Assembly (NCBI GenBank): GCA_009377755.1
Contig: WHTM01000013.1
Coordinates: forward strand, 47,489-111,488
DNA length: 64,000 bases
Direction of reading: 5' to 3'
From: Hyphomicrobiales bacterium
GTDB lineage: Bacteria > Pseudomonadota > Alphaproteobacteria > Rhizobiales > Xanthobacteraceae
Shown here: in pieces, positions 24,526 through 32,594 of the stretch
How the letters are laid out: each line of letters opens with the position of its first letter
How positions within the stretch are numbered: the stretch's first letter is position 1
Translations under genes and position numbers: made by a program
The notes under the pieces: generated by a model
What the model was told of the DNA's origin: nothing
The model's input: the letters and a program-made list of their open reading frames with translations, nothing else
Database searches by the model: none

Positions 24526-25024
24526 CGACGAATCCTGTCAGCCAGTTGATGCGGATGCGCCAGTCCCGCGTGCCCTTGCCGATGCGGATGACCGCGCCGC
24601 ATGATCGGCCGTCCGCGGCGAAGGCGATGGCGAAGCGGCCCGGCTCGGTGGTGCAGATGTCGCTCGCGATCACTTCGAGGGTCAAATCTTCAGGCAGCAT
24701 GACGATCTGACGGTTGGTGCCGCCGGCGACCCTTCGCTCCGGCACGTCGATGCGCGTGGCGATCTCGCGCCCCGTGCGGGCTGCCGCAGTGCGGTCCGTC
24801 TTCAGCACTGCCGCGACCTCCAGAACATAGGCGGCATGGCGCGCCGGCGTCGTTCCTTGCGGCAATGACGGCAGCGCGACCAGGACCACGAACGCAAACA
24901 CGGCCACGGCCAGAACGAGGTCGAGCAGGATTATGCCGTCTTCCCCGCTGCGGGCGACAACCGCCGCATCAGCGAGCGCCGCTCCTGATGTCGGCGGCGC
25001 TCCCGGTTCCACCTTCGTTTCCAT
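24500..25024 (-). CDS. gspH: Type II secretion minor pseudopilin GspH-like, atypical processing site
   Basis: A 174-residue pilin-like protein. The hydrophobic helix is present (IILLDLVLAVAVFAFVVLVA) after a long leader of about 30 residues (starting METKVEPGAPP) ending in SGEDG. The residue five after the cleavage Gly is Asp instead of the nearly invariant Glu. The globular end (FAIAFAADGRSCGAVIRIGK, DWRIRINWLTGFVDVV) resembles GspH/FimT. ATG 25024 has GGGAG upstream and overlaps gspG by 56 bases. Assignment as GspH is by position and this end domain. Confidence 0.75.
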   Translation of the reverse strand: METKVEPGAPPTSGAALADAAVVARSGEDGIILLDLVLAVAVFAFVVLVALPSLPQGTTPARHAAYVLEVAAVLKTDRTAAARTGREIATRIDVPERRVAGGTNRQIVMLPEDLTLEVIASDICTTEPGRFAIAFAADGRSCGAVIRIGKGTRDWRIRINWLTGFVDVVAPQAG

Positions 25025-25460
25025 CGGCTCCCATGGAAATGATCTCGTAAGGCGCCCGCTCCGCGGGCGCGCGGTAGGCGTAGGCATTTCCCCATGGATC
25101 GGGCGGAACGGCGCCGCCCTTCAGATACGGCCCATTCCAGACCTCGGTGCCGGACGGCCGGCGGACCAGCGCGTTCAGCCCCTCGCTTGCCGGCGGATAA
25201 CGGCCGACGTCGAGATAGTACAAGTCGAGTGCGCTGCCGAAGGCTTCAATCTGCAGCCGCGCGGCCTTCGTGCGAGCATTGGTGAGATAGTTGAGCACCT
25301 GTGGACCGACGAGACCCATGATCAGGCCGATGATCACCAGCACGACCAGCATCTCGATCAGTGTAAACCCGGGTGAGCCCGTCAATAGCATCCGCCGGGC
25401 CTTTGCTGCCCCCGCCAACTTACGCATTGCCCCTGCCTTGGCCCCACCTTGGATTGTCAT
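24969..25460 (-). CDS. gspG: Type II secretion major pseudopilin GspG
   Basis: The 163-residue main subunit of the pseudopilus. Processing site GSPG is followed by FTLIEMLVVLVIIGLIMGLV with Phe1 and Glu5. The conserved GspG body follows: RLQIEAFGSALDLYYLDVGR, YPPASEGLNALV and GPYLKGGAVPPDPWGNAYAY, with the calcium-loop region near MGADGNEGG. The leader is longer than usual (about 30 residues), but ATG 25460 overlaps the gspF stop in ATGA, which supports it; an internal ATG at residue 12 or 24 is possible. Confidence 0.93.
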   Translation of the reverse strand: MTIQGGAKAGAMRKLAGAAKARRMLLTGSPGFTLIEMLVVLVIIGLIMGLVGPQVLNYLTNARTKAARLQIEAFGSALDLYYLDVGRYPPASEGLNALVRRPSGTEVWNGPYLKGGAVPPDPWGNAYAYRAPAERAPYEIISMGADGNEGGTGSAADIRSGAR

Positions 25461-26665
25461 TGTGTCACCAGCTGATTGACACCCAATATGGCCGAAAGAA
25501 TGGAGACGATAAGTCCGCCGACGATGGCCGCGATCAGCACGATGGCGGTCGGGCCGATCACGCCGGCAAGGCGGTCGAGGCGGTCGGAAAGCTTGGTCTC
25601 GTAGAATTCCGCAGTGCGGCGGGTCACCGTCGCCAGTTCGCCGGATTCCTCGCCGACGCGCAGCATTTTCAGCGCGAGGGGCGGCAGATAGTTCATGCGG
25701 GCGAGGGCGTCAACCAGCCTTCCGCCGCGGCGGACGCCTTCAACCACGCCGTCAAGCCCTTCCGACGAGGCGCCCGGCAGCTCAAGCAGAACCTGGAGCG
25801 CATTGGTGAGCGTGACGCCGTTGGTCAGCAGCATGCCCAGGCTGGAGCAGAACAGCACTGTGCGCCGCAGCTCGAGAATTCCGCGCAGTCCCGGTATCCG
25901 GGCGATGTGCTGTTTCATCAGCCGGCGCACCGCAGCATTCTGCCGCGCGAGCATGACCAGAACGATCAGGCCGAGCAGGACGGCCATGATCGTCTGTCCG
26001 TGCGCCAGCAGGAAATCGGACGTGGCCAGCACGAAGGCGACCAACCCCTCGGGCTTCTGACCGAAATCCCGGAGCACGGCCGCAAACTGCGGTACCACCG
26101 CGACCATGAAGAAGATCAGCACCCCCAGCGCCAGTATCAGGAGAACGGCGGGATAGCGGAGCGACGAGGCCACCTTGTCCATCAGCGCCTCGGTCCGCGC
26201 CCGCTCTTCGCTCACCGATTCCAATACGACTTCAAGGTTTCCCGACGCTTCCGCCACCCGCACCATGGCGACGAGATCGGGTCCGAACAGCGCCGGATGT
26301 CGCTGCAGCGCGTCGCCGAAGCTTGCGCCCGCCGTAATCGCGGACCGAAGGTCACGTGCCACCGAGGCGAGCCCCGGTCCTTCCTCGCCGGCGAGCAGCA
26401 GCAGCGCATCGTCGACCGTCAGGCCCGCGCGCAGGATCAACGACAGTTCGCGCAGGAAGACCGTGATTTCGCGCCGACCAACCGCGCGCCGGAACCAGAG
26501 AAACGACCGCTCGGCCTTGAGCGCCTGGCGGCCGGCGGTGGCGTCCAGCGAGACATAGCCGAGCTTCGCCAATTGGCGCGCGACATCGCGCGGATCGGCG
26601 GCAATGACCTCGCCGGCGACGAAGCGCCCGTCCGCATCAATCGCCTTGTAGGAGAAGGTCGGCAT
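25457..26665 (-). CDS. gspF: Type II secretion inner-membrane protein GspF
   Basis: The 402-residue platform protein has the N-terminal MPTFSYKAIDADGRFVAGEV and two repeated GspF domains, each ending in hydrophobic helices. The first membrane pair lies near residues 165-245 (YPAVLLILALGVLIFFMVAV; TIMAVLLGLIVLVML). The second domain is RRTVLFCSSLGMLLTNGV, and the last helix is GPTAIVLIAAIVGGLIVSIL. GspF sits at the base of the pseudopilus and contacts GspE. Only two bases separate it from the gspE stop, and it overlaps gspG by ATGA. Confidence 0.93.
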   Translation of the reverse strand: MPTFSYKAIDADGRFVAGEVIAADPRDVARQLAKLGYVSLDATAGRQALKAERSFLWFRRAVGRREITVFLRELSLILRAGLTVDDALLLLAGEEGPGLASVARDLRSAITAGASFGDALQRHPALFGPDLVAMVRVAEASGNLEVVLESVSEERARTEALMDKVASSLRYPAVLLILALGVLIFFMVAVVPQFAAVLRDFGQKPEGLVAFVLATSDFLLAHGQTIMAVLLGLIVLVMLARQNAAVRRLMKQHIARIPGLRGILELRRTVLFCSSLGMLLTNGVTLTNALQVLLELPGASSEGLDGVVEGVRRGGRLVDALARMNYLPPLALKMLRVGEESGELATVTRRTAEFYETKLSDRLDRLAGVIGPTAIVLIAAIVGGLIVSILSAILGVNQLVTQ

Positions 26666-26667
26666 TC

Positions 26668-28365
26668 TCAACGGCTCGCGGTGACCCGGAGAATTTCGTC
26701 TACGGACGTGACCCCGGCACGACACTTGGCAAGACCATCCTCGATGATGGTCGTCATTCCATGTTCGCGCGCCGTGCCTTCGATCGCCGCGTCGTCGGCG
26801 TGGGTGCCGATCAGCCGGCGGATCGGATCGGTGACTTCGAGAACTTCGAACACGCCCTGCCGTCCGCGATAGCCGCTGCCCGCGCAGCGCCCGCAGCCGA
26901 CCGGCTCGCCCACCGACTCGCCGGCGTTGATGCCGAGGGCGACAAAGCGCGGCTCGCGCGCCAGCCGCGTCTCGTCGACGACGGCCATGCATCGGCAATC
27001 GGGACATAGCACCCGCACCAGGCGCTGCCCGACGATGCAGCGAATGGTGGACGCGAGCAGGAACGGCTCGACCCCCATGTCGAGCAGGCGCGTCACCGAC
27101 GCGGCTGCGGTGTTGGTGTGCAGCGTCGTGAGCACGAGGTGGCCAGTGAGCGACGCCTGGATACCGATTTTCGCGGTTTCGCCATCGCGCATTTCGCCGA
27201 CCATGATGACGTCGGGATCCTGCCGGAGGAAGGCGCGCAGCGCGCTCGCGAAGGTCAGGCCGATGTTCGGCTTGACCTGCGACTGGTTCACGCCGGCGAT
27301 CTCGTACTCGATCGGGTCTTCGATGGTGAGGATTTTGCGGATCGGCGCATTCAGCATCGCCAGCGCCGAAGCGAGCGTCGTGGTCTTGCCGCTGCCGGTC
27401 GGCCCGGCGACGATGATCAGCCCATGCGGTGCCTGCAGGTGGCGACTGACGATTTCGCGGTCGCGCGCACCCAGACCGAGGCGGGTCAAATCGAGGAGCC
27501 GGGGGTTGCGCTCCAGCACGCGCAGGATGGCGGCCTCGCCATGCGCCGTCGGCATCGTGGCCACGCGCAGGTCGAGATCGAGCCGGCCGACGCGGATGCG
27601 GGCGCGGCCGTCTTGCGGCAGCCGCCGCTCAGCGATGTTGAGGCCGGCGAGGATCTTCACGCGCGAGATGATGGCGCGCGCCATGTCGGCGGGCGGCGCC
27701 TGAATCTGCCGCAACAGCCCGTCGACCCGCAGGCGCACCTGCAAGGTGCCGCGGAACGGCTCGATGTGGATGTCAGTCGCGCGGTATTCGACCGCGGTCT
27801 CGAACATTTCATTGACGGCCCGCACCACCGGCGCGCCGGCCGCCATGTCGCGCAGGCTGTCGAGGTCGTCGTCCTCGCCCATCACCCAGGTTTCGGACGT
27901 CGATATCTCGTCGCCGTTCGCCAACGCCGTCGTCGCTTCGGCGTTGCCGATGGCCGTCCGCAGCACCAGCTCGATCTCGTCGAAGGCCGCAACTTCGCGC
28001 AGGCAGGTGCGCCCAAGCGTCAGCTCGATCGCGCGCAGCGAGGCGGTATCGGACGGGTCTGCGATGCCAAGCCGCAGCTCGCCGTCCGGGGTCTCATAGG
28101 GGAACGCGCCCATCTCGCGCAGGAACCGGGTCGAGAACGGCTCGATCAGGGCTCGGCCGGCGCGCATGGTGTCGAGCGACGCGCGCGGCAGCCCGTGGAA
28201 CGACGCGACCGCCTCGGCGAACGCCGCGGGCTCCAGGCTGCCGCGCTCGTACATCGTGCGGTAGCTCGGCGCGCGCGCACTGGCGGAGCGGGTTCCCGAG
28301 CGGGTCAGGGCACCCATCGACACCAGGTAGTCCTCGAAATCGGTTGCAGTCGTGATGGTGGCCAT
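26668..28365 (-). CDS. gspE: Type II secretion ATPase GspE
   Basis: The 565-residue motor ATPase and first gene of the operon. It has an N-terminal GspE domain (FHGLPRASL), Walker A GPTGSGKTTT near residue 320, an Asp box TIEDPIEYE, and Walker B-like DPDVIMVGEMRD. The His box is TLHTN. A zinc-binding tetracysteine loop is seen in VLCPDCR and VGCGRCAGSG near residues 455-491. It energises pseudopilus assembly from the cytoplasmic face. The 184-base gap before the divergent DCC-family gene should hold the operon promoter, but no clear -35/-10 pair can be named. Confidence 0.95.
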   Translation of the reverse strand: MATITTATDFEDYLVSMGALTRSGTRSASARAPSYRTMYERGSLEPAAFAEAVASFHGLPRASLDTMRAGRALIEPFSTRFLREMGAFPYETPDGELRLGIADPSDTASLRAIELTLGRTCLREVAAFDEIELVLRTAIGNAEATTALANGDEISTSETWVMGEDDDLDSLRDMAAGAPVVRAVNEMFETAVEYRATDIHIEPFRGTLQVRLRVDGLLRQIQAPPADMARAIISRVKILAGLNIAERRLPQDGRARIRVGRLDLDLRVATMPTAHGEAAILRVLERNPRLLDLTRLGLGARDREIVSRHLQAPHGLIIVAGPTGSGKTTTLASALAMLNAPIRKILTIEDPIEYEIAGVNQSQVKPNIGLTFASALRAFLRQDPDVIMVGEMRDGETAKIGIQASLTGHLVLTTLHTNTAAASVTRLLDMGVEPFLLASTIRCIVGQRLVRVLCPDCRCMAVVDETRLAREPRFVALGINAGESVGEPVGCGRCAGSGYRGRQGVFEVLEVTDPIRRLIGTHADDAAIEGTAREHGMTTIIEDGLAKCRAGVTSVDEILRVTASR

Positions 28366-28549
28366 AGGTATCTAGTTGCCCGGCGCAGGGTGTCGATATC
28401 TCAATTTGATATGATACACCAAAAGCTTAGCCAAGCGCGAGGGAGAATTGACCAAGGCCTAACGGCCGGCGCCACTCGCCTCCGGGTGTTTAGGCACAGT
28501 AGCCGCTGGCATCATTGCGCCGCCAGCCTCGCGGGTGTCTAGTTTTTTC

Positions 28550-28993
28550 ATGCAGTCTGAGCAGTCGGTGGTCATCGATCCGAACGATCCCGGCGGCAGC
28601 GCCTCGCCGCATGGCCTGATCCTGTTCGACGGCGTCTGTGTGCTGTGCTCGCGCGGCTGCCGCTTCGTCAGCAAGCGGGACCGCCGCGGCTATTTCCGGT
28701 ACGTCCCTATTCAATTGGCCGAGGGGCGGGCCATCGCCGAACAGCTCGGCATCGATCCGGATCGCCCGGATTCGTTCGCCTTCGTGGCGCACGGCCGTGC
28801 TTCCGTCAAATCCGAGGCGGCACTGCGCATCGCGCGCGAGTTGCCGCGCTGGCGCGGGACGTGGGTCTTCCACCTCATCCCGCGGGTAATCCGCGACGCG
28901 ATCTATGACCTGATCGCACGCCACCGCTATCGCTGGTTCGGCCGCCGCGATGACTGCATGCTGCCGAGCGCTGATCGGAGCTGGGAAACGTGA
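28550..28993 (+). CDS. DCC-family thiol-disulfide oxidoreductase-like protein (DUF393)
   Basis: A 147-residue protein with the family-defining motif near its N-terminus: LILFDGVCVLCSRGCRFVSK, where the DxxCxxC gives the family name. The rest (FRYVPIQLAEGRAIAEQLGI, SEAALRIARELPRW, RYRWFGRRDDCML) matches DUF393/YuxK. A redox role is assumed from the CxxC and the thioredoxin-like fold predicted for the family. ATG 28550 is used; a GTG at 28535 in the same frame is possible. Neither has a good ribosome-binding site. It diverges from the secretion operon. Confidence 0.87.
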   Translation: MQSEQSVVIDPNDPGGSASPHGLILFDGVCVLCSRGCRFVSKRDRRGYFRYVPIQLAEGRAIAEQLGIDPDRPDSFAFVAHGRASVKSEAALRIARELPRWRGTWVFHLIPRVIRDAIYDLIARHRYRWFGRRDDCMLPSADRSWET

Positions 28994-29298
28994 AGCAGAC
29001 GGTGCACGGCTGGCCCGTTAGGCCGTAGCCCGCTTCAGCGTAGCGACCGACCGCGCTGCGCAGCTGGGTGCTGGACAACGCGGTGACCGAGATCGAGATG
29101 AGCGAGCGGTAGTTCTGGACTTTCGCACAGCTTCGAAGCCCCGGCGTCATCTTAAGAATATCCGGTAAGAATATCCGGCATTGGAGCGCCGGATTGGAGA
29201 TCACGCCACGAGGAGCCTAACCCGAAGTCTGACCACCCGCGGCCTGCATTCGATAACAGAACCCCGGCCTCCAGTCGGGGGCCCCTTTTGCATCGCAC
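28994..29298. other. Intergenic region with a 13-base tandem repeat
   Basis: There is no recognised gene in about 305 bases. TAAGAATATCCGG occurs twice in direct tandem (29153-29165 and 29166-29178). A GC hairpin (CCCCG at 29262-29266 with CGGGG at 29276-29280) is followed by GCCCCTTTT and could be a weak terminator for plus-strand transcripts. Confidence 0.5.
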
Positions 29299-29661
29299 TC
29301 ACTTTACCTGGCTGAGCAGGTTGGCGCAGGCTTCCGCGACCTTGCGGTCAGGCTCAGAGCCGGGGAACTTCGTCCATCCAGCCTTTTCGATCATCTCATC
29401 CCGTTTCCACGAGTCGGCCTTCTTGAGGGCCTCCAGATTTACGCCGGCGTCGGCAGAGCGCTGGAATTTGTCGGCGCAGATGGGTGCCAGCACGCGGACG
29501 ATACTCGCCTGTTCGGCGGCTTTGGCCTGTTTCTCGGCGGTACTCCCGAGAGTCCATCCGCCCCAATAGAAGCCGATGACCATGGTTGCCACAGCGCCAG
29601 CCGCTGCGCCTTGCAGGAGACGTGTCAGCGAGTCTCCCCGTAGGATTGGAGGGAGTTGCAT
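29299..29661 (-). CDS. Small single-helix hypothetical protein
   Basis: Family not recognised. The 120-residue protein has one membrane segment near residues 15-38 (LLQGAAAGAVATMVIGFYWG, GWTLG) and a soluble helical end with one Cys in LAPICADKFQ and another in EACANLL. Start ATG 29661 has GGAAGGAAACCCT just upstream; in-frame codons further upstream are not pilin- or leader-like and were rejected. Proteins of this layout are frequent small hypotheticals in this bacterial group, from memory. Confidence 0.75.
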   Translation of the reverse strand: MQLPPILRGDSLTRLLQGAAAGAVATMVIGFYWGGWTLGSTAEKQAKAAEQASIVRVLAPICADKFQRSADAGVNLEALKKADSWKRDEMIEKAGWTKFPGSEPDRKVAEACANLLSQVK

Positions 29662-29863
29662 AGGGTTTCCTTCCGCCCGACATGTTTCGGAGCGAGGGCA
29701 ACGGACACCCGGATGGGTTCCGGTCAATAAGTTGGATTGAAGGCCCGGCCGCTTTGAGCTGGCGTTTCGGTCGCCATTACAGTGCGCTCTTTTTCGGCCG
29801 AAGTCGATGCTGAGAAGCTGACCGACATAGACGCACATTGCCGCACGGTGCGCGCTGACACGG

Positions 29864-30127
29864 TCAAAAATCAGCGGCAATCAGGTCGTAAGACCCCTTA
29901 CGACGACGCCCATAAATCTTGGCTGCGGTTGCACAAATCAAGTCGCGGTTCAAATCGAAGGCTCTGAGAAGTCCGGCCTCATCAAACCGCATGTCGGGCT
30001 GAATTCGCTTCAATGCCTCGTCACTGATGAAAAACGAAGCCTCTATCGCGCTTTCGTGTCCCCAAAATCGAACGGCGTGCCGTGTCGCATCATACGAGCG
30101 GCTTCGATTTGGAAAACTGAGCGTCAT
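29864..30127 (-). CDS. DUF1488 family protein
   Basis: An 87-residue protein fitting DUF1488: LSFPNRSRSYDATRHAVRFW near the start, then GHESAIEASFFISDEALKRI and an end RRRKGSYDLIAADF. The family is small, mainly in Alpha- and Betaproteobacteria, with no known function. It stands in a run of small minus-strand genes (29.3-31.1 kb) of unknown role. Confidence 0.88.
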   Translation of the reverse strand: MTLSFPNRSRSYDATRHAVRFWGHESAIEASFFISDEALKRIQPDMRFDEAGLLRAFDLNRDLICATAAKIYGRRRKGSYDLIAADF

Positions 30128-30204
30128 GATCCGATTGCCGTGTTGGAGTGGTTATGTTGCCTCGCATGATCCAGGCTTAGCAGCGCTTTCGTCGCGGCGA
30201 CGGC

Positions 30205-30498
30205 TTACTCGCGGCCGAGCCGCTCGAAGTCAGCGAGCACGGCAGCGATCAGCGTCTGTCTTCGGGGGTCTTGCGCAGCGAGCGTAGCGCCAAAGAGGTT
30301 GAGAAGATAGCGCGCCTTCTCAGCGGCTTCGTGCCAATTCGCGGCCGGCGCCGCGACCAGATGCGACTCCAATTCGTCTTGCCGAAGGCGCAATGCCTTT
30401 TCGTTGGCCTCCACTTCCGCCAACAGCCGGCGAAGGTCGGTGGCCTTCTGAGCCGCCATCCCGCGATGCTCATCCAGATCGATCGTCTCGTCGGTCAT
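30205..30498 (-). CDS. Small helical hypothetical protein
   Basis: Family not recognised. The 97-residue product (MTDETIDLDEHRGMAAQKAT onward) is almost all helix, with a charged coiled-coil-like centre (LRRLLAEVEANEKALRLRQD) and a second helix pair (WHEAAEKARYLLNLFGATLA). ATG 30498 is used; ATG 30513 (MRRIIM) is possible. It overlaps the end of the next upstream gene by 29 bases, which suggests a shared transcript. Confidence 0.65.
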   Translation of the reverse strand: MTDETIDLDEHRGMAAQKATDLRRLLAEVEANEKALRLRQDELESHLVAAPAANWHEAAEKARYLLNLFGATLAAQDPRRQTLIAAVLADFERLGRE

Positions 30499-30850
30499 GA
30501 TGATGCGCCTCATGCTTCGATCGGCTTTCGTTGCTTGAAGGCCCCAGGGCCGCTGCTGGGTGATCTGGGTCCGCCTCGGGCATTTGATTATCCATCGCCC
30601 TGTCCCGGTCCTGTGCGGCCTGAAGGTCACGAGGATCAATGGCCACCATCTCGACCGAGGAAGCACGATGAGATTGCGCCGGCACGAACATCATGGTCGA
30701 GACGCGACGGTAGACCGGGAACGACAATTCCTCGATCAGCTCCTCATCCGTCACGACCCGATAGTTTCCAGGCGGCAGTTTTCGATCGACGCCCTTGAGC
30801 TCGAAGGGATGGCTGAAGATCACAGATTTGCTGTGCGTGCGGGTCATCAT
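30470..30850 (-). CDS. Small hypothetical protein of the stress-cluster type
   Basis: The 126-residue product begins THSKSVIFSHPFELKGVDRK, then LPPGNYRVVTDEELIEELSF and YRRVSTMMFVPAQ. This beta-rich pattern recalls a small hypothetical family widespread in Bradyrhizobium relatives (from memory; no function known). Those proteins usually stop after about 90-100 residues. Here the tail (DNQMPEADPDHPAAALGPSS and a His/Asp/Arg-rich end) is low complexity and overlaps the next gene, so a late frameshift is possible. Confidence 0.65.
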   Translation of the reverse strand: MMTRTHSKSVIFSHPFELKGVDRKLPPGNYRVVTDEELIEELSFPVYRRVSTMMFVPAQSHRASSVEMVAIDPRDLQAAQDRDRAMDNQMPEADPDHPAAALGPSSNESRSKHEAHHHDRRDDRSG

Positions 30851-30855
30851 GGAAG

Positions 30856-31107
30856 CTAGGCGGCTGATCGGCGGGCGAGAGGATAGTCGGCGCTCTCGTA
30901 CAGACGCCGGATACCTCGGCTGTCGTATCGCTCCTCATCGACTTCGAGATAGGCGCCGAGAAGAAACTTCGGCGGAAGCTCCTCGATCGCGAAGCGGATA
31001 GCGTCCGAAGCCCGCGCAAACCGTCTGTACCCAAGCGGTTGACCTCTGGATTTCCGGTTCCGCGTCGGGAACAACTCCGCTTCGGTGTTGTAATCAAACG
31101 TGGTCAT
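30856..31107 (-). CDS. Small hypothetical protein
   Basis: An 83-residue protein with no known function: FDYNTEAELFPTRNRKSRGQ, then LGYRRFARASDAIRFAIEEL and AYLEVDEERYDSRGIRRLYE. I recall very similar short proteins in Bradyrhizobium-like genomes, which supports it being real. It leads the run of small minus-strand genes and is followed after five bases by the next one. An AT-rich region upstream is the likely promoter area. Confidence 0.75.
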   Translation of the reverse strand: MTTFDYNTEAELFPTRNRKSRGQPLGYRRFARASDAIRFAIEELPPKFLLGAYLEVDEERYDSRGIRRLYESADYPLARRSAA

Positions 31108-31482
31108 TGCCTGGCTCCTCCGCGTTCGATGGTGCGCTTGTCATTTAAGTATCTCCGAAGTAGCAATCAAATAATCACTGGAATGCACCTCATCCAAATG
31201 ACTAGCGAGATATAGGATCAAAGCGCCATAAAACTAGCCGTTTCAGCAGAAATATTTTCAAATCGCGAGCACCGACCATCGTTATTCTGTGGATTGGTGG
31301 TGGGACCGCATAGGGGACCATGCCGTCAACAGAAGCGATCAGACTCTGACGTTGGGAGAAGCACGCGCCCCCGCCCTGATCTTACTCGCTTCAGTTTGAT
31401 GATGAGGTCACCAGTGTACACCCCACGCGGGAGAACATCTATGATCGCCGCACCGGCTGCTGCGTATCAAGAGGGGTGATCC
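31108..31482. other. Intergenic region, AT-rich in part
   Basis: These 375 bases lie between a small minus-strand gene group and a plus-strand Bug gene. The stretch about 31140-31290 is clearly richer in A and T than the surroundings, as expected for diverging promoters, but no exact promoter elements could be named. No RNA gene or known repeat was recognised. Confidence 0.45.
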
Positions 31483-32445
31483 ATGCTGATCCTGACGCGC
31501 ATTGCAGCGCTGCTCGGCGCCGTGCTGTTTGCAACCGCCGCGCCGGCGCAGTATCCGACCAAGCCGATCAAGATACTGGTGACGATCCCGCCGGGCGGGG
31601 CCCCCGACATTTCCGCGCGCCTCATCGGGCAGCGGCTGTCGGAAACGCTCGGCCAGCCGGTGGTGATCGAGAACAAACCCGGCGCCAACGGCAATGTCGC
31701 CGGCGAGATCGCGGCGCGCGCCGCGCCCGACGGCTACACGCTGATCCTTGCGGCCGACAGCCTCATCGCCATCAATCCACACATCTACGGCAAGATGGCA
31801 TTCAACACGCTCAAGGATCTGGTTCCGATCTCCGGCGTTGCGACCAACCAGTTCTTCCTCTCGGTCAATCCTGAGGTGCCTGCGAAGACCCTGCCGGAGT
31901 TCGTCGACTATGCGCGCAAGGCTAATCCGCCGCTGGCCTATGCGTCCGGTGGCAACGGCAGTCAGCACCAGCTCGGCATCGAAATGCTGAAGCGGGCGGC
32001 CGGCATCGACCTAACCCACGTTCCGTTCCGCGGTGGCGCGCCCGCCGGCATCGCCACGGTGGCCGGCGAAACCAAGGTGGTGCTGGCCGGCGCGTCCAAT
32101 GCCGGGCTGTTGCGGTCCGGCAAGCTGCGCGGTCTTGCCACCACCGGTAAGAAGCGTTCGCCTCTGTTCCCCGACATGCCGACAATCGGCGAGTTTTATC
32201 CCGGTTACGAAGTGACAATCTGGCTTGGTCTGTTCGCGCCGGCCGGTACGCCGGAGGCCATCGTGACCAAGCTACGCACCGAGGCGCAGAAAGCGCTGCG
32301 CGAACCGGAACTCGCGAATCGGCTCAATGTCACCGGCCGCCTGGAACCCCTGATCGCCTCGCCGGAGGAATTCGCCGGCCTGATCCAAAAGGACTACGAG
32401 AAGTACGGCAAGCTGGTGAAGGAGACCGGTATCAAGCTGGATTGA
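31483..32445 (+). CDS. Bug/TctC-family periplasmic carboxylate-binding protein
   Basis: A 320-residue exported binding protein. The signal peptide is short (RIAALLGAVLFATAAPAQ). It then has YPTKPIKILVTIPPGGAPDI, VIENKPGANGNVAGEIAARA, PDGYTLILAADSLIAINPHI, HVPFRGGAPAGIATVAGETK and FAPAGTPEAIVTK, all diagnostic of Bug proteins. The ligand is unknown. The ribosome-binding site GAGGGGTG is seven bases upstream. No TctA/TctB is adjacent; a TAXI binding protein gene follows after 149 bases. Confidence 0.92.
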   Translation: MLILTRIAALLGAVLFATAAPAQYPTKPIKILVTIPPGGAPDISARLIGQRLSETLGQPVVIENKPGANGNVAGEIAARAAPDGYTLILAADSLIAINPHIYGKMAFNTLKDLVPISGVATNQFFLSVNPEVPAKTLPEFVDYARKANPPLAYASGGNGSQHQLGIEMLKRAAGIDLTHVPFRGGAPAGIATVAGETKVVLAGASNAGLLRSGKLRGLATTGKKRSPLFPDMPTIGEFYPGYEVTIWLGLFAPAGTPEAIVTKLRTEAQKALREPELANRLNVTGRLEPLIASPEEFAGLIQKDYEKYGKLVKETGIKLD

Positions 32446-32594
32446 CGGATCGGAGCGTGGACCGGGCGTTGCCTGGCGCTACCGCGTACCCGCCGCAAGG
32501 ACAGGGGTGGAGCCGCCCTGCAATCCGGGTATAGTGGTCTCGCCTGGCGGGACGCCGCTCCAGGCGGGAAAAATTCGTCAGGGAGGAACACAAG

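Noticed and set aside
25373..26872. Plus-strand open frame of 499 codons inside gspF/gspG
   Set aside because: No recognisable domain; gspF and gspG on the other strand are well supported.
29262..29290. Possible intrinsic terminator after the DCC-family gene
   Set aside because: The stem is only five bases with a nine-base loop, and it is about 270 bases from the gene; not strong enough to list as a terminator.
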